A stretch of 64,000 nucleotides of DNA from Streptomyces sp. YIM 121038 (GTDB lineage: Bacteria > Actinomycetota > Actinomycetes > Streptomycetales > Streptomycetaceae): assembly GCF_006088715.1 (NCBI RefSeq), contig NZ_CP030771.1, positions 2,542,001 to 2,606,000 of the forward strand, read 5' to 3'. The position numbers and the translations under genes are program-made. Shown in pieces: positions 53,452 to 61,700 of this stretch; positions within the stretch are counted from its first letter, which is position 1, and the number at the start of each line of letters is the position of its first letter. The notes under the pieces are model-generated. The model saw only the letters and a list, made by a program, of their open reading frames with translations, did not search any database and was not told the origin of the DNA.

Positions 53452-53904
53452 ATGACCACCCAGGCACGCAAGCAGAAGGACCGGTCCCGCGCGGAACACC
53501 ACTTCTTCAACCCGCAGGGCGCCCAGGTCAAGACCCGCGACGAGGCGTTCGCCGCGCCCGCTCAGCTGGAGGTGTCCGCGGAGGCCGTCGCGACGGCCTG
53601 CAAGCTCACCCTCCACAACGGGCAGGTCACCTTCGCGATGGAGGTGAAGTACAACCCCAACACCTATCCGCACGTCGTCATCGGCGGCCGGATCACCTCG
53701 GGCATCTGCGGTGCTCCGTGGGACATCACCGGCGGCCACATCGGCGACACGCTGCGCCTGGACGCGAAGCGGGCGGGGCAGGGGTCCTGCGCGTCGACGA
53801 TCACGATCGTCGGTCAGTACCAGAACCCGCCGGCGTACCGGGGGACGTACGGCTTCGAGGGCGCCACGTCGTCGTTCCGCCACACGACCCGCTACGAGTG
53901 CTAG
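53452..53904 (+). CDS. 150-aa Cys-containing hypothetical protein
   Basis: A 150-residue protein with no recognised family. The N-terminal 45 residues are charged (TQARKQKDRSRAEHHFF). The rest is beta-rich, Gly/Thr-rich, with four Cys (positions about 50, 86, 111 and 150, the last being the final residue) and segments such as VVIGGRITSGICGAPWDITG and TTRYEC. No signal peptide. It begins 25 bp after the trypsin-like gene with AAGGGAGAG upstream, so it is the third gene of the operon and a candidate substrate or partner of the peptidase. Confidence 0.75.
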   Translation: MTTQARKQKDRSRAEHHFFNPQGAQVKTRDEAFAAPAQLEVSAEAVATACKLTLHNGQVTFAMEVKYNPNTYPHVVIGGRITSGICGAPWDITGGHIGDTLRLDAKRAGQGSCASTITIVGQYQNPPAYRGTYGFEGATSSFRHTTRYEC

Positions 53905-53930
53905 GCCTCACGCCGGCCCGGCAGCACAGG

Positions 53931-53951
53931 CCCCGCCGCTCCGCGGCGGGG
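53931..53951. terminator. Hairpin after the three-gene operon
   Basis: Stem CCCCGCCG/CGGCGGGG with loop CTCCG, 26 bp after the stop, followed by TGTTCT. The stem plus the adjoining CCCACCCGCCC belongs to the same dispersed repeat family as 12371-12529. The remaining gap to 54105 shows nothing else. Confidence 0.65.
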
Positions 53952-54105
53952 TGTTCTCCCACCCGCCCACCCGTACCTGCCCCGGCGACCGGGGCGGGGC
54001 CCCGACCTAGCGGCTTGCACGCCGTCGTCCGGCGACGGACGGCGGCGCGTGACCGGCAGATTCAGGAGGGGCGGGCGGGCGGGAGAAAGCCCTGCCCGGG
54101 TGGGG

Positions 54106-55593
54106 CTAGGCCTGTTGCGACCTGGCCTTGAAGGCCGCCTTGCGGGCCTCCTTGGCCACCTTCTTGTCCGAGTGCAGCCGCCCCATCGCCTCCAGGACCT
54201 CCGCCGTGGCCGGGTGGTCGACCCGCCACGCCGCGGCGAAGAACCCGCTGTGCTGGGCGGCGAGCCCCTCGACGAGCGCGCGCAGTTCGTCGGAGTTCCC
54301 CTCGGCCGCCAGCTGTGCCGCGACCGTGTCGATGGTCAGCCAGAAGACCATGCCCTCGGAGGGGGCGGGCACGTCGGCGGCCCCGTGCTCGGCGAGCCAC
54401 ACCCGTGCGAGCCCGCCGAGTTCGGCGTCGTCGAGGACCTCGCGCAGGGCGGGCTCGGCCGCGCCCCCGACGAGGGAGAGCGCCTGCTGGCAGTGGAGCC
54501 GCCGCAGCGGCGCGCCCTCGTCCGCCCCGCGCGCGGCGGCCAGCAGCTCCCGGGCCGCGGCCAGCGGCTCGCGCCCGTCGAGCCACCGCTCGATCTCGGC
54601 CTGCGCGGCGGCCCGCGGGAACGCTGCGGTGGCGTCGAGCAGCGAGTCGGCGCCCTTGTCCGCGAGGTCGCCGACGGCGGGCGCGTCGACCCCGGCCTCC
54701 AGCATCCGCGCCCGCACCCCGTAGAGACCGAGCGGCGTCAGCCTGACCATGCCGTAGCGCGTGACGTCCTCGTCGTCGACGGGCGGCAGCGGCTCCCCCG
54801 CGGTCCCGGCGGCCTCCGCGGCCTCGTCGACGTCCGCCATGAGGGCCTCGTCCACGGGCTGGTACTCGACGAGTCCGACGGGTTCGAACATCCGGAACTG
54901 GTCGTCGAGCCGCATCATCGCGTCGGAGACCTGCTCCAGGATGTCGTCGGTGGGCTCGCCCATGTCGTCCGGCACGATCATGGACGCGGCGAGCGCGGGC
55001 AGCGGCACCGCGCCGTCCTCGGGGGCGCCCTCGCTGACGGTCAGCAGATACAGATTGCCGAGGACGCCCTCCAGGAACTCGGCCTCGGCCTGCGGGTCCC
55101 AGCCCAGCTCGGCGAAGTCGATCTCGCCGCCGCCCTGGATGACGTCGACGAGGTCCTCCAGGTCGGGCACCGTCGCGTCGGCGAAGACGGTGTCCAGGGC
55201 GCCGAGCCAGATGCCGAGGACGTCCTGCGGGCCGCCCGAGGTGATCAGGGCGAGGTCCTCGCCGGTGGCGACGGTGCCCTCGGCGTCGTCCTCGTCGGCG
55301 TCCTCGACCTCGACGAGGCCGGTGTCGACGGCGACCCGCCAGGCCTCGCTCGCGTACGCCGCCGCGTCCCCGGCCTCCAGACCGTCCACCCCGTCGACGA
55401 GGCCGAGCTCGGCCGCCGCCGCGGGCAGCTGCTCGTCGACGAGCTCGCCGCCCGCGCCGACCCGCGTGTCGGGCCCGGCCCAGCGGGCGAGCCGCACGGC
55501 GCGGGCGAGCAGGGGGGTCGCGAGCGCGTCCCGCGCGAGCTCCGCTTCTGAGTGCAGCAGCACCGGCGGCAGGGTGGCGGGGCTTTGGGACAT
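54106..55593 (-). CDS. Large acidic hypothetical protein
   Basis: A 495-residue acidic protein (many Asp/Glu, for example VEVEDADEDDAEG and PPVDDEDVTRYG), with predominantly helical, Ala-rich C-terminal part that reads like HEAT-type repeats, ending with a basic tail KKVAKEARKAAFKARSQQA. Similar proteins are annotated only as hypothetical in Streptomyces. No signal peptide, helix anchor or catalytic motif. GGAGA precedes the ATG at 55593. Function unknown. Confidence 0.78.
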   Translation of the reverse strand: MSQSPATLPPVLLHSEAELARDALATPLLARAVRLARWAGPDTRVGAGGELVDEQLPAAAAELGLVDGVDGLEAGDAAAYASEAWRVAVDTGLVEVEDADEDDAEGTVATGEDLALITSGGPQDVLGIWLGALDTVFADATVPDLEDLVDVIQGGGEIDFAELGWDPQAEAEFLEGVLGNLYLLTVSEGAPEDGAVPLPALAASMIVPDDMGEPTDDILEQVSDAMMRLDDQFRMFEPVGLVEYQPVDEALMADVDEAAEAAGTAGEPLPPVDDEDVTRYGMVRLTPLGLYGVRARMLEAGVDAPAVGDLADKGADSLLDATAAFPRAAAQAEIERWLDGREPLAAARELLAAARGADEGAPLRRLHCQQALSLVGGAAEPALREVLDDAELGGLARVWLAEHGAADVPAPSEGMVFWLTIDTVAAQLAAEGNSDELRALVEGLAAQHSGFFAAAWRVDHPATAEVLEAMGRLHSDKKVAKEARKAAFKARSQQA

Positions 55594-56040
55594 CGGCTGG
55601 TTCTCCTGACGGGCCTGACGGGGTACGGGTCTGCTGCGTGCAGCGTAGACGGGTTTGCCCGGTTGCCGCCCACCGCGCCCCCGGGCCCGGCTCCCCCGGG
55701 ACACATCCCGGGCCCCACTCCCCCCGACGCCTCCGCGCCCCCACCCCCGGGCCTCCGCCCGTGCCCCGCCGGGTCTCCGCCCGTCCGTCGCCTGCGGGTG
55801 CATCGTGGCCGGTCGCGCAGTTCCCCGCGCCCCTACAGGGCACCCCGCCCACGTCGCCCGCGGTGTTCCGCGCTTGCCCCTCTTTGCCTCAGTTCATGTC
55901 CCTGTCAGAAGACGTACAGCCTCGGGACACCGCTCCGACCTTGACAACTCCCCTGGTCACACCGGAGATTGACGCGCGTAGAGCGCCACCTCCCCGAGTC
56001 GCGTGCCCTCTGCCCCTCAACCCCGAACCCGGAGTCCTCG
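55594..56040. other. Gene-free divergent region with a dispersed repeat
   Basis: About 450 bp between the acidic protein and the nuclease gene. Around 55808-55842 it contains GGTCGCGCAGTTCCCCGCGC, a dispersed motif common between Streptomyces genes. Near 55680-55712 are GGGCCCGG/CCCGGGCC-type inverted segments. The last 100 bp should hold the nuclease promoter, but no clear hexamers were found. Confidence 0.5.
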
Positions 56041-57897
56041 ATGTCCCACATATCCCGGTCCCGCATGCCCAGATCCGCCGCCGTGAGCGCGGTCGTCGCC
56101 ACCGCCCTCGCCGCCGGTCTGCTCGCCGCGACCAGCTCGGCGGCCTCCTCCACGGCCGCGGACGCCGGCGAGGTGCGCGTGCACGACGTCCAGGGCGGCA
56201 CGCGCCTCTCCCCGCTCGCGGGTCAGCAGGTCGCCGACGTGCCGGGCATCGTCACCGGAGTACGGACGTACGGCTCGAAGGGCTTCTGGATCCAGGACGC
56301 GAAGGCGGACGACGACCCCGCCACCAGCGAGGGCGTCTTCGTCTACACCGGCACCACGCCGACCGTGAAGGCGGGCGACGCGGTCCGCGTCTCCGGCACG
56401 GTCACCGAGTACGTCCCCGGCGGCGCCGCCTCCGGCAACCAGTCCCTCACGCAGCTCACCAAGCCGACCGTGACCGTCGAGTCCTCGGGCAACGAGCTGC
56501 CCGCCCCCGTCACGATCGGCGCCAAGTCGGTGCCGTCCGCGTACGCGCCCGCCGGTGACCCGGCCGACGGCAACAGCGTCAACAAGCTGCCGCTGCGGCC
56601 CCGCGCGTACGCCCTGGACCTCTACGAGTCCCTTGAGGGCATGAACGTACGCGTCGGCTCCTCGCGCGTGGTCGGCGCGAGCGACCCGTACAACGAGCTC
56701 TGGGTGACCGTGAAGCCGCACGAGAACACCACCCGGCGCGGGGGCGCGCGCTACGGCTCGTACGAGGCGCAGAACACCGGGCGGCTCCAGATCCAGCAGC
56801 TGGCCCCGGTCGCCGAGCGGCCGTTCCCGAAGGCGGACGTCGGGGACGCCCTGACCGGGACCACCGAAGGGCCGCTGGACTTCAACCAGTTCGGCGGGTA
56901 CACGCTCGCCGCGCGCTCCCTCGGCGAGGTCGTGCGCAAGGGCCTGGAGCGGGAGCGCACCCGGCCGCAGCGCGAGCGCGAGCTCGCCGTGGCGACGTAC
57001 AACGTGGAGAACCTGGACCCGGGCGACCCGCAGGCCAAGTTCGACGCGCTCGCGCAGGCGGTGGTCACGAACCTCGCCTCGCCGGACGTCGTGGCCCTGG
57101 AGGAGATCCAGGACAACAACGGCGCGAAGAACGACGGCACGGTGGCCGCCGACCAGACCCTGAAGAAGTTCACGGACGCCATCGCCGCGGCGGGCGGCCC
57201 GCGCTACGCGTGGCGCTCGGTCGACCCGGAGAACAACAAGGACGGCGGCGAGCCCGGCGGCAACATCCGCCAGGTCTTCCTCTACAACCCCGAGCGGGTG
57301 TCCTTCACCGACCGCCCGGGCGGCGACGCGACCACGCCGACGGACGTCGTGCGCGAGGGGAAGCGCGCCGCGCTCACCCGCTCGCCCGGCCGGATCGACC
57401 CGGCGAACGAGGCGTGGACCAACAGCCGCAAGCCGCTCGCGGGCGAGTTCACCTTCCGCGGCAGGACCGTCTTCGTGATCGCCAACCACTTCGCCTCCAA
57501 GGGCGGCGACGAGTCCCTGACCTCCCACCACCAGCCGCCGAGCCGCTCCTCGGAGGTCCAGCGCGTGAAGCAGGCCACGGCGGTCAACGCCTTCGTGCGC
57601 AAGGTCCGCGCGGCCGAGCGGAACGCGGACGTCGTGGTCGTCGGCGACATCAACGACTTCGAGTTCTCCCCGGCCACCCAGGCCCTGGAGGCGGGCGGCG
57701 CGCTGCGCGCGGGCATCAAGTCCCTGCCCCGCGCCGAGCGCTACTCCTACGTCTACCAGGGCAACTCCCAGGTCCTCGACCAGATCCTGGTCAGCCCGGG
57801 GGTCGGCCGCTTCGCCTACGACAGCGTCCACGTGAACGCCGAGTTCGCCGACCAGAACAGCGACCACGACCCCCAGGTCATCCGCTTCAAGCCGTAG
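56041..57897 (+). CDS. Secreted endonuclease/exonuclease/phosphatase-family nuclease (ExeM/NucH-like)
   Basis: A 618-residue exported enzyme. A signal peptide spans about 1-42. An OB-like domain (about 48-160, VADVPGIVTGVRTYGSKGFWIQD) precedes a C-terminal EEP nuclease domain (about 315-618) with ATYNVENLDPGD, ALEEIQDNNGAKNDG, VIANHFASKGGDES, VVGDINDFEFSP and NSDHDPQVIRF as metal and catalytic segments. It likely degrades extracellular DNA, releasing phosphate and nucleosides. ATG at 56041 has GGAGT upstream. Its 3' end overlaps the convergent gene by 11 nt. Confidence 0.9.
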   Translation: MSHISRSRMPRSAAVSAVVATALAAGLLAATSSAASSTAADAGEVRVHDVQGGTRLSPLAGQQVADVPGIVTGVRTYGSKGFWIQDAKADDDPATSEGVFVYTGTTPTVKAGDAVRVSGTVTEYVPGGAASGNQSLTQLTKPTVTVESSGNELPAPVTIGAKSVPSAYAPAGDPADGNSVNKLPLRPRAYALDLYESLEGMNVRVGSSRVVGASDPYNELWVTVKPHENTTRRGGARYGSYEAQNTGRLQIQQLAPVAERPFPKADVGDALTGTTEGPLDFNQFGGYTLAARSLGEVVRKGLERERTRPQRERELAVATYNVENLDPGDPQAKFDALAQAVVTNLASPDVVALEEIQDNNGAKNDGTVAADQTLKKFTDAIAAAGGPRYAWRSVDPENNKDGGEPGGNIRQVFLYNPERVSFTDRPGGDATTPTDVVREGKRAALTRSPGRIDPANEAWTNSRKPLAGEFTFRGRTVFVIANHFASKGGDESLTSHHQPPSRSSEVQRVKQATAVNAFVRKVRAAERNADVVVVGDINDFEFSPATQALEAGGALRAGIKSLPRAERYSYVYQGNSQVLDQILVSPGVGRFAYDSVHVNAEFADQNSDHDPQVIRFKP

Positions 57898-58498
57898 GCC
57901 CCACGCCGAAGGCGAACCGGTACCGCTTCAAGGTGCCGTCCGCCACCGCGCCCCCGGTCTCCTGCGTCCACTGCGCGTACGTGAGGCCCCGCGTCCCGTC
58001 CGTACTCAGATGCGCGTGCGCGGCGACGAGGCCGGGCACCCCGGCGTGCGCGGCGAGCGAGGCGTCCGCCCAGCCTCGGCGACGGTCGGGGTCCGCCCCT
58101 TCGAGGTCGGCCTCGACCGTCGTGAAGCCCGTGGGCACGCCCGCTTCCGGGCCCACGCTCCGGTAGCGGCTCGTCTTCGTCAGACCGACCCGCTCGATCC
58201 CCGGCACCGCCGCGTCGATCTCCGCGTTCCGCTCGTCGCGCCCCCGCGCGAAGAAGTCCTGGTAGGCCTGCTCGTCGCGCCACTGCGAGTGGTGCATCAG
58301 GGTCCGGCCGTCGAGGCCCTCGTACACGCTGTACGACAGCAGCCCCTCGTGCGGCCACTCCCGGCTCTCCCAGGCGCGGGCGATCGCCTCGGCCGCGGCC
58401 CGCTGCCGCTCGGGCGTGCCGAGGCGCCAGGTGCTGAAGAAGGTCAGGCCCGCGTCCCCGGCGAGCGGGGCGGGGGGTGTGGTCAGGCGCTGCGTCAT
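57887..58498 (-). CDS. Antibiotic biosynthesis monooxygenase-family protein, SoxR-type promoter
   Basis: A 203-residue protein with two ferredoxin-like alpha/beta repeats (ABM fold). The first has LSYSVYEGLDGRTLMHHSQWRDEQAYQDF, the second GVPGLVAAHAHLSTDGTRGLTYAQWTQE. Such proteins oxidise quinones or polyketides, or quench reactive metabolites, without cofactor. The S. coelicolor SoxR regulon includes an ABM monooxygenase, and a SoxR-like operator with a 19-bp spacer lies 60-90 bp upstream here. Response to redox-active pigments is thus expected. Confidence 0.85.
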   Translation of the reverse strand: MTQRLTTPPAPLAGDAGLTFFSTWRLGTPERQRAAAEAIARAWESREWPHEGLLSYSVYEGLDGRTLMHHSQWRDEQAYQDFFARGRDERNAEIDAAVPGIERVGLTKTSRYRSVGPEAGVPTGFTTVEADLEGADPDRRRGWADASLAAHAGVPGLVAAHAHLSTDGTRGLTYAQWTQETGGAVADGTLKRYRFAFGVGPTA

Positions 58499-58556
58499 CG
58501 GGGTCCTCCGAGGTCAGTAGGGATGCGGGCCCGCCGTCCGGCCGCCCGCACCACCT

Positions 58557-58587
58557 ACGTTCCAAGGTCAACCAAGGTTGAGGTCAA
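58557..58587 (-). promoter_or_regulatory. SoxR-type operator-promoter with 19-bp spacer
   Basis: On the minus strand TTGACC (58587-58582) and GAACGT (58562-58557) are separated by 19 bp, the overlong spacer typical of MerR/SoxR activation. The spacer is filled by TCAACCTTGGTTGA, a perfect palindrome, extended to GACCTCAACC...GGTTGACC. This closely resembles known SoxR boxes. The -35 overlaps the stop codon of the upstream SGNH gene. Confidence 0.8.
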
Positions 58588-59375
58588 GCCCGTTCCGACA
58601 GCGTCACCACGTCGAGGCCCGGCCGCTTCGCGGTGTGCCCGTCGTTGCGCGGCACGCGCCACCGCCAGGCCCGCCGCCGCACCCACGGGCCCGCCGCCCC
58701 CGCGAGCCACCGCACCTCCTGCGCCGCGCCGCCGATCGCGGAGACCCGCGCGAGCGGCGGCAGCGGCCGGGCCCAGTCCGCGTACCCGGGGACGCCGAGC
58801 GCGTCGGCGACGCCCGCGGCGATCCGGGCGTGGCCGAGCGGGCTCGCGTGCATCCGGTCGGGGCTCCACAGCCGCGGGTCGGCCGTGATCCGCTGCGGGA
58901 ACAGGTCGAGCACGACGACGCCGTGCCGGTCGGCGGCCGCGCGGATGCGGGCGTTGAGGTCCATCACGCGGGGCTGCGCGCGGCGCGCGAGCGGGGCGAT
59001 GCGGCCGATGTCGGGGATGGTCACCGTGGCCACGCAGGCGCCCGCCCCGGTGAGTTCGGCGAACATCTCCTCCATGGTGCGGGCCGTGCGGGCCGCGTCG
59101 TAGCCCGGCCCGACCAGGTCGTCGACCCCGGCCACCACGGTCGCCAGGTCCGGCTTCAGGGCCAGGGCGGGCCCGAGCTGGTCGTCCTTCACCCGCTCCG
59201 TGACGCGGCCGCGCACCGCGAGGTTGGCGTACGAGAAGTCCGGGTGGCCGACGGCGAGGATCTCCGCGAGCCGGTCGGCCCAGCCACGGTAGCCACGGTG
59301 TTCGTCACCGTCGCCGAGCCCTTCGGTACGGCTGTCTCCGACGGCGACGTACCGCGCGTACGGATGCGAGGTCAT
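58584..59375 (-). CDS. SGNH/GDSL-family hydrolase
   Basis: A 263-residue esterase or lipase-like enzyme without a signal peptide. Block I is VAVGDSRTEG (Ser15), block III includes a Gly-Asp variant (VVAGVDDLVGPG, where Asn of the usual GxND is Asp), and block V has DRMHASPLGHARIA with the Asp-His pair. The in-frame ATG at 59375 matches homologues. Substrate unknown. Confidence 0.88.
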   Translation of the reverse strand: MTSHPYARYVAVGDSRTEGLGDGDEHRGYRGWADRLAEILAVGHPDFSYANLAVRGRVTERVKDDQLGPALALKPDLATVVAGVDDLVGPGYDAARTARTMEEMFAELTGAGACVATVTIPDIGRIAPLARRAQPRVMDLNARIRAAADRHGVVVLDLFPQRITADPRLWSPDRMHASPLGHARIAAGVADALGVPGYADWARPLPPLARVSAIGGAAQEVRWLAGAAGPWVRRRAWRWRVPRNDGHTAKRPGLDVVTLSERA

Positions 59376-59505
59376 GGCCCGAGGGTCCTGCGGAGTCGAG
59401 CGCTCCGTCAACGAGGCGTCGGCGCCCGCGGCGCACTCCGGCCACCGCCCGCCCCTCCCCGCCCAGGCGCCCCCTCCGCGCGCCCCCGGGGAGCGGTCCG
59501 CGCCC

Positions 59506-60168
59506 CTAGTCCGGCTCGCGCAGCCGCCCCAACTCGCTCTGGAACCAGTCGAGGCGGGCCTGGAGCAGGGCCGCCTCCGCGGTCAGCTCGGGCAGGCCGA
59601 GGCCCGCCGGGCCCGGCCCGGACGCCGCGGGGGCGGCGGTCACCCGCAGTCCCTCGCCCGCCGCGGCCGCGAACCCGGACAGGGTCACCGCCGCCCGGCC
59701 GCCGCCGCGCCCGCACCGGCCGCACACCCCTTCGAGGGCGCGCCAGCCGGGTCTGCCCCAGCCCGCGTCGGCGAGGCCGGTGGCGGCCGCGCCGCAGTCG
59801 CAGGGCTGCACGGTCACCGAGCGGACCCGCTGGCGCGCGGAGCGGAAGCCCCGTTCGAAGCGGATGTACGCGCCGAGCACCGCGACGCGCAGCAGGGCGG
59901 CCGTGCGGTGCTCCGCGGTGCACAGCAGCCCCTCGGCCTCGGCGCGGGCGTGCACGCTGTGGAAGCCGCAGTCGCAGCGCCGGTGCGGCGCGCGGTGCCG
60001 TCTGCCGTAGGCGCAGCGGGCCTCGTCGAGCACGCCGTAGGGCAGGCTGCCGCCCAGGGAGATGCCGGTGAAGGCGGCCCGGGTGCCGTCGTGGGACAGC
60101 ATCGGGTGGGCGATCTTGTACGCGGTCGGCGGCTCCTTCGGGCGTTCCTCGGGAAGCCGGAGGCTCAT
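59506..60168 (-). CDS. Cys-rich (zinc-ribbon-like) hypothetical protein
   Basis: A 220-residue protein. Paired Cys motifs RCDCGFHSVH, QPCDCGAAATG and VCGRCGRGGG are arranged like metal-binding knuckles. The N-terminal half is basic and the C-terminal half Ala/Gly-rich, ending in a short amphipathic helix (LQARLDWFQSELGRL). No known family is identified. It starts within the stop of the 54-aa gene (ATGA), so the two are translationally coupled and probably work together. Confidence 0.75.
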   Translation of the reverse strand: MSLRLPEERPKEPPTAYKIAHPMLSHDGTRAAFTGISLGGSLPYGVLDEARCAYGRRHRAPHRRCDCGFHSVHARAEAEGLLCTAEHRTAALLRVAVLGAYIRFERGFRSARQRVRSVTVQPCDCGAAATGLADAGWGRPGWRALEGVCGRCGRGGGRAAVTLSGFAAAAGEGLRVTAAPAASGPGPAGLGLPELTAEAALLQARLDWFQSELGRLREPD

Positions 60169-60329
60169 CGGCCGACGGTCACCTCGTGCGCGACGGTCAC
60201 CTCGTGCGCGGCGGCCGCCTCCCGCTCCTCGGCGTCCAGGACGAGCTCGGGCGTCTCTTCGTCGGCCGCCGCGCTCCCGCGGGGCTCTTCCTCGGCGATT
60301 CCGGTGGCGAGTGCCTTGCCCAGCCTCAT
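60165..60329 (-). CDS. 54-aa acidic small protein coupled to the Cys-rich protein
   Basis: A 54-residue protein, MRLGKALATGIAEEEP at its start, then a Glu/Ala-rich body. It ends in a direct repeat of HEVTV (AHEVTVAHEVTVGR), encoded by an 18-bp duplication. An excellent GGAGG site lies 4 nt before the ATG, and its stop overlaps the next start (ATGA), which argues that it is real despite its size. Function unknown. Confidence 0.75.
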   Translation of the reverse strand: MRLGKALATGIAEEEPRGSAAADEETPELVLDAEEREAAAAHEVTVAHEVTVGR

Positions 60330-60442
60330 GCTGCCTCCTGTGCGCGCGGTACGCGACGGACGTGTTCGCCTGGCTCCCGCCATGGTGACGCATTCGGGGG
60401 CGCGTTGGCACCGGCGCGTCCCGACTTCGCGGTCGCGCGCCC

Positions 60443-60479
60443 CCGCGGCCCGCCGACCGGGAGGGTCGACGGGCCGCGG
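60443..60479. terminator. Terminator of the sigma factor operon
   Basis: A 10-bp stem CCGCGGCCCG/CGGGCCGCGG surrounds an inner CGACC/GGTCG hairpin, 22 bp after the stop of the sigma-linked membrane protein gene. Confidence 0.75.
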
Positions 60480-60500
60480 TGACGGATCAGCGGGCGGCGG

Positions 60501-61700
60501 TCAGCGGGCGGCGGTCAGCGGCATCCAGCGCCCGAGGTAGTCGGCGGACGCCTTGCGGAAGCCGCTCAGCGGCACGGCCTTCTTGCTGCCGACGGTGACG
60601 AGCAGCAGCTGGCTGCGGTACTCGTTCTTGCCGCTGCACCTCTTGGGGTCGCAGCCGATGGTGATGAGGCGCTTGCTGTCGGCCCAGGCGAGCGGCTGCA
60701 TGCCGGGCACGAGGCCGACCTTCTGGCCGGTCGTCGCGTTGATGATCCAGGAGCCTTCGGAGTCTCCGTCGACCGCGACGTGCTTCCCGTCGGGCGACAG
60801 ACCGGCCTGGGACCAGCCCGCGAACCGCTCCCCCGCGGGCGGGGCCGTCCTCGCGCCGGACGTGGTGTACCACGCGCGGTTGTCGGACTTGCCGCCGCTG
60901 GACTTGGGCCGCTCGACGTAGAGCCTGGTGCCGTCGTGGCTCCAGCCGACGTCCTCACGGGAGTTGCCGTCGTAGTTGCCCCACTTGTCCGGCTTCGGCT
61001 GCCGCAGCGTCCGGAAGGGGCCGACCTCGCCCGAGCCCGCGTCGACGAGGTAGAAGCCGGTGCGGTTGCCTCTCGGGCGGTCGATCCGGTCGGGGTTCTT
61101 GCTGTAGGCGGTCGCCACGAGGCGCTTGCCGTCCGGGGACCACTCGACGCCCGCGACCGGGCGGTTCGTGGGGATCCAGCGCTCCACCTTCCCGGTCACG
61201 AGGTCGAGCAGGCCGATGCGCCAGGCGGGCAGTTCACCCTCCAGGACCGCGGCGGTGCGCATCCCGGGCGCCACGGCGGCCCAGGCCCACTTCGTGTCGA
61301 GCGCCTTGTACCGGCCCGTCTTCTGGTCGAGCACGGTGTAGTAGCGGGTGAACAGCTCTTGACCGTTCGACTGCTTGACCGCGCGGCTGGTGAAGTAGCC
61401 GGACACGGCGGTGTTCCCGGCCGCGATCAGGTCGCGCGGCGGCGACTGGTCGGGGTGGCCCACCACGTCCCCGGTGATCGACTCGCTCGCCGGGCTCGCC
61501 GTCTCCTGGCCGTCGCCCGTCCCCGGCACCGTCAGGATCGCGGCGACGAGGGCCGCCGTCACGGCGGCGGCCCCGGCGACGCCGCGCCGGTTGCGCCGCC
61601 GCCGGGCGGTCAGGACCCGGTCGGCGAGGTCGCCCCGTGGCGTGCCGCCCGCCGCGGCCTCCTCCTGGAGCGCCTCGCGCACCAGCTGCTCTACGTTCAC
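60501..61700 (-). CDS. Single-pass membrane protein with TolB/WD40-like outer domain, sigma-coupled
   Basis: A 399-residue protein. Residues 1-40 are cytoplasmic and helical (MNVEQLVREALQEEAA). One membrane helix lies at about 41-58 (VAGAAAVTAALVAAILTV). The outer part has repeated blade-like VEWSPDGKRLVATAY, VGWSHDGTRLYVE and GLSPDGKHVAVDG. It overlaps the ECF sigma gene by ATGA. The position and topology suit a regulator or anti-sigma-like partner, though the N-terminus has no zinc anti-sigma HxxxCxxC motif. Confidence 0.82.
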   Translation of the reverse strand: MNVEQLVREALQEEAAAGGTPRGDLADRVLTARRRRNRRGVAGAAAVTAALVAAILTVPGTGDGQETASPASESITGDVVGHPDQSPPRDLIAAGNTAVSGYFTSRAVKQSNGQELFTRYYTVLDQKTGRYKALDTKWAWAAVAPGMRTAAVLEGELPAWRIGLLDLVTGKVERWIPTNRPVAGVEWSPDGKRLVATAYSKNPDRIDRPRGNRTGFYLVDAGSGEVGPFRTLRQPKPDKWGNYDGNSREDVGWSHDGTRLYVERPKSSGGKSDNRAWYTTSGARTAPPAGERFAGWSQAGLSPDGKHVAVDGDSEGSWIINATTGQKVGLVPGMQPLAWADSKRLITIGCDPKRCSGKNEYRSQLLLVTVGSKKAVPLSGFRKASADYLGRWMPLTAAR

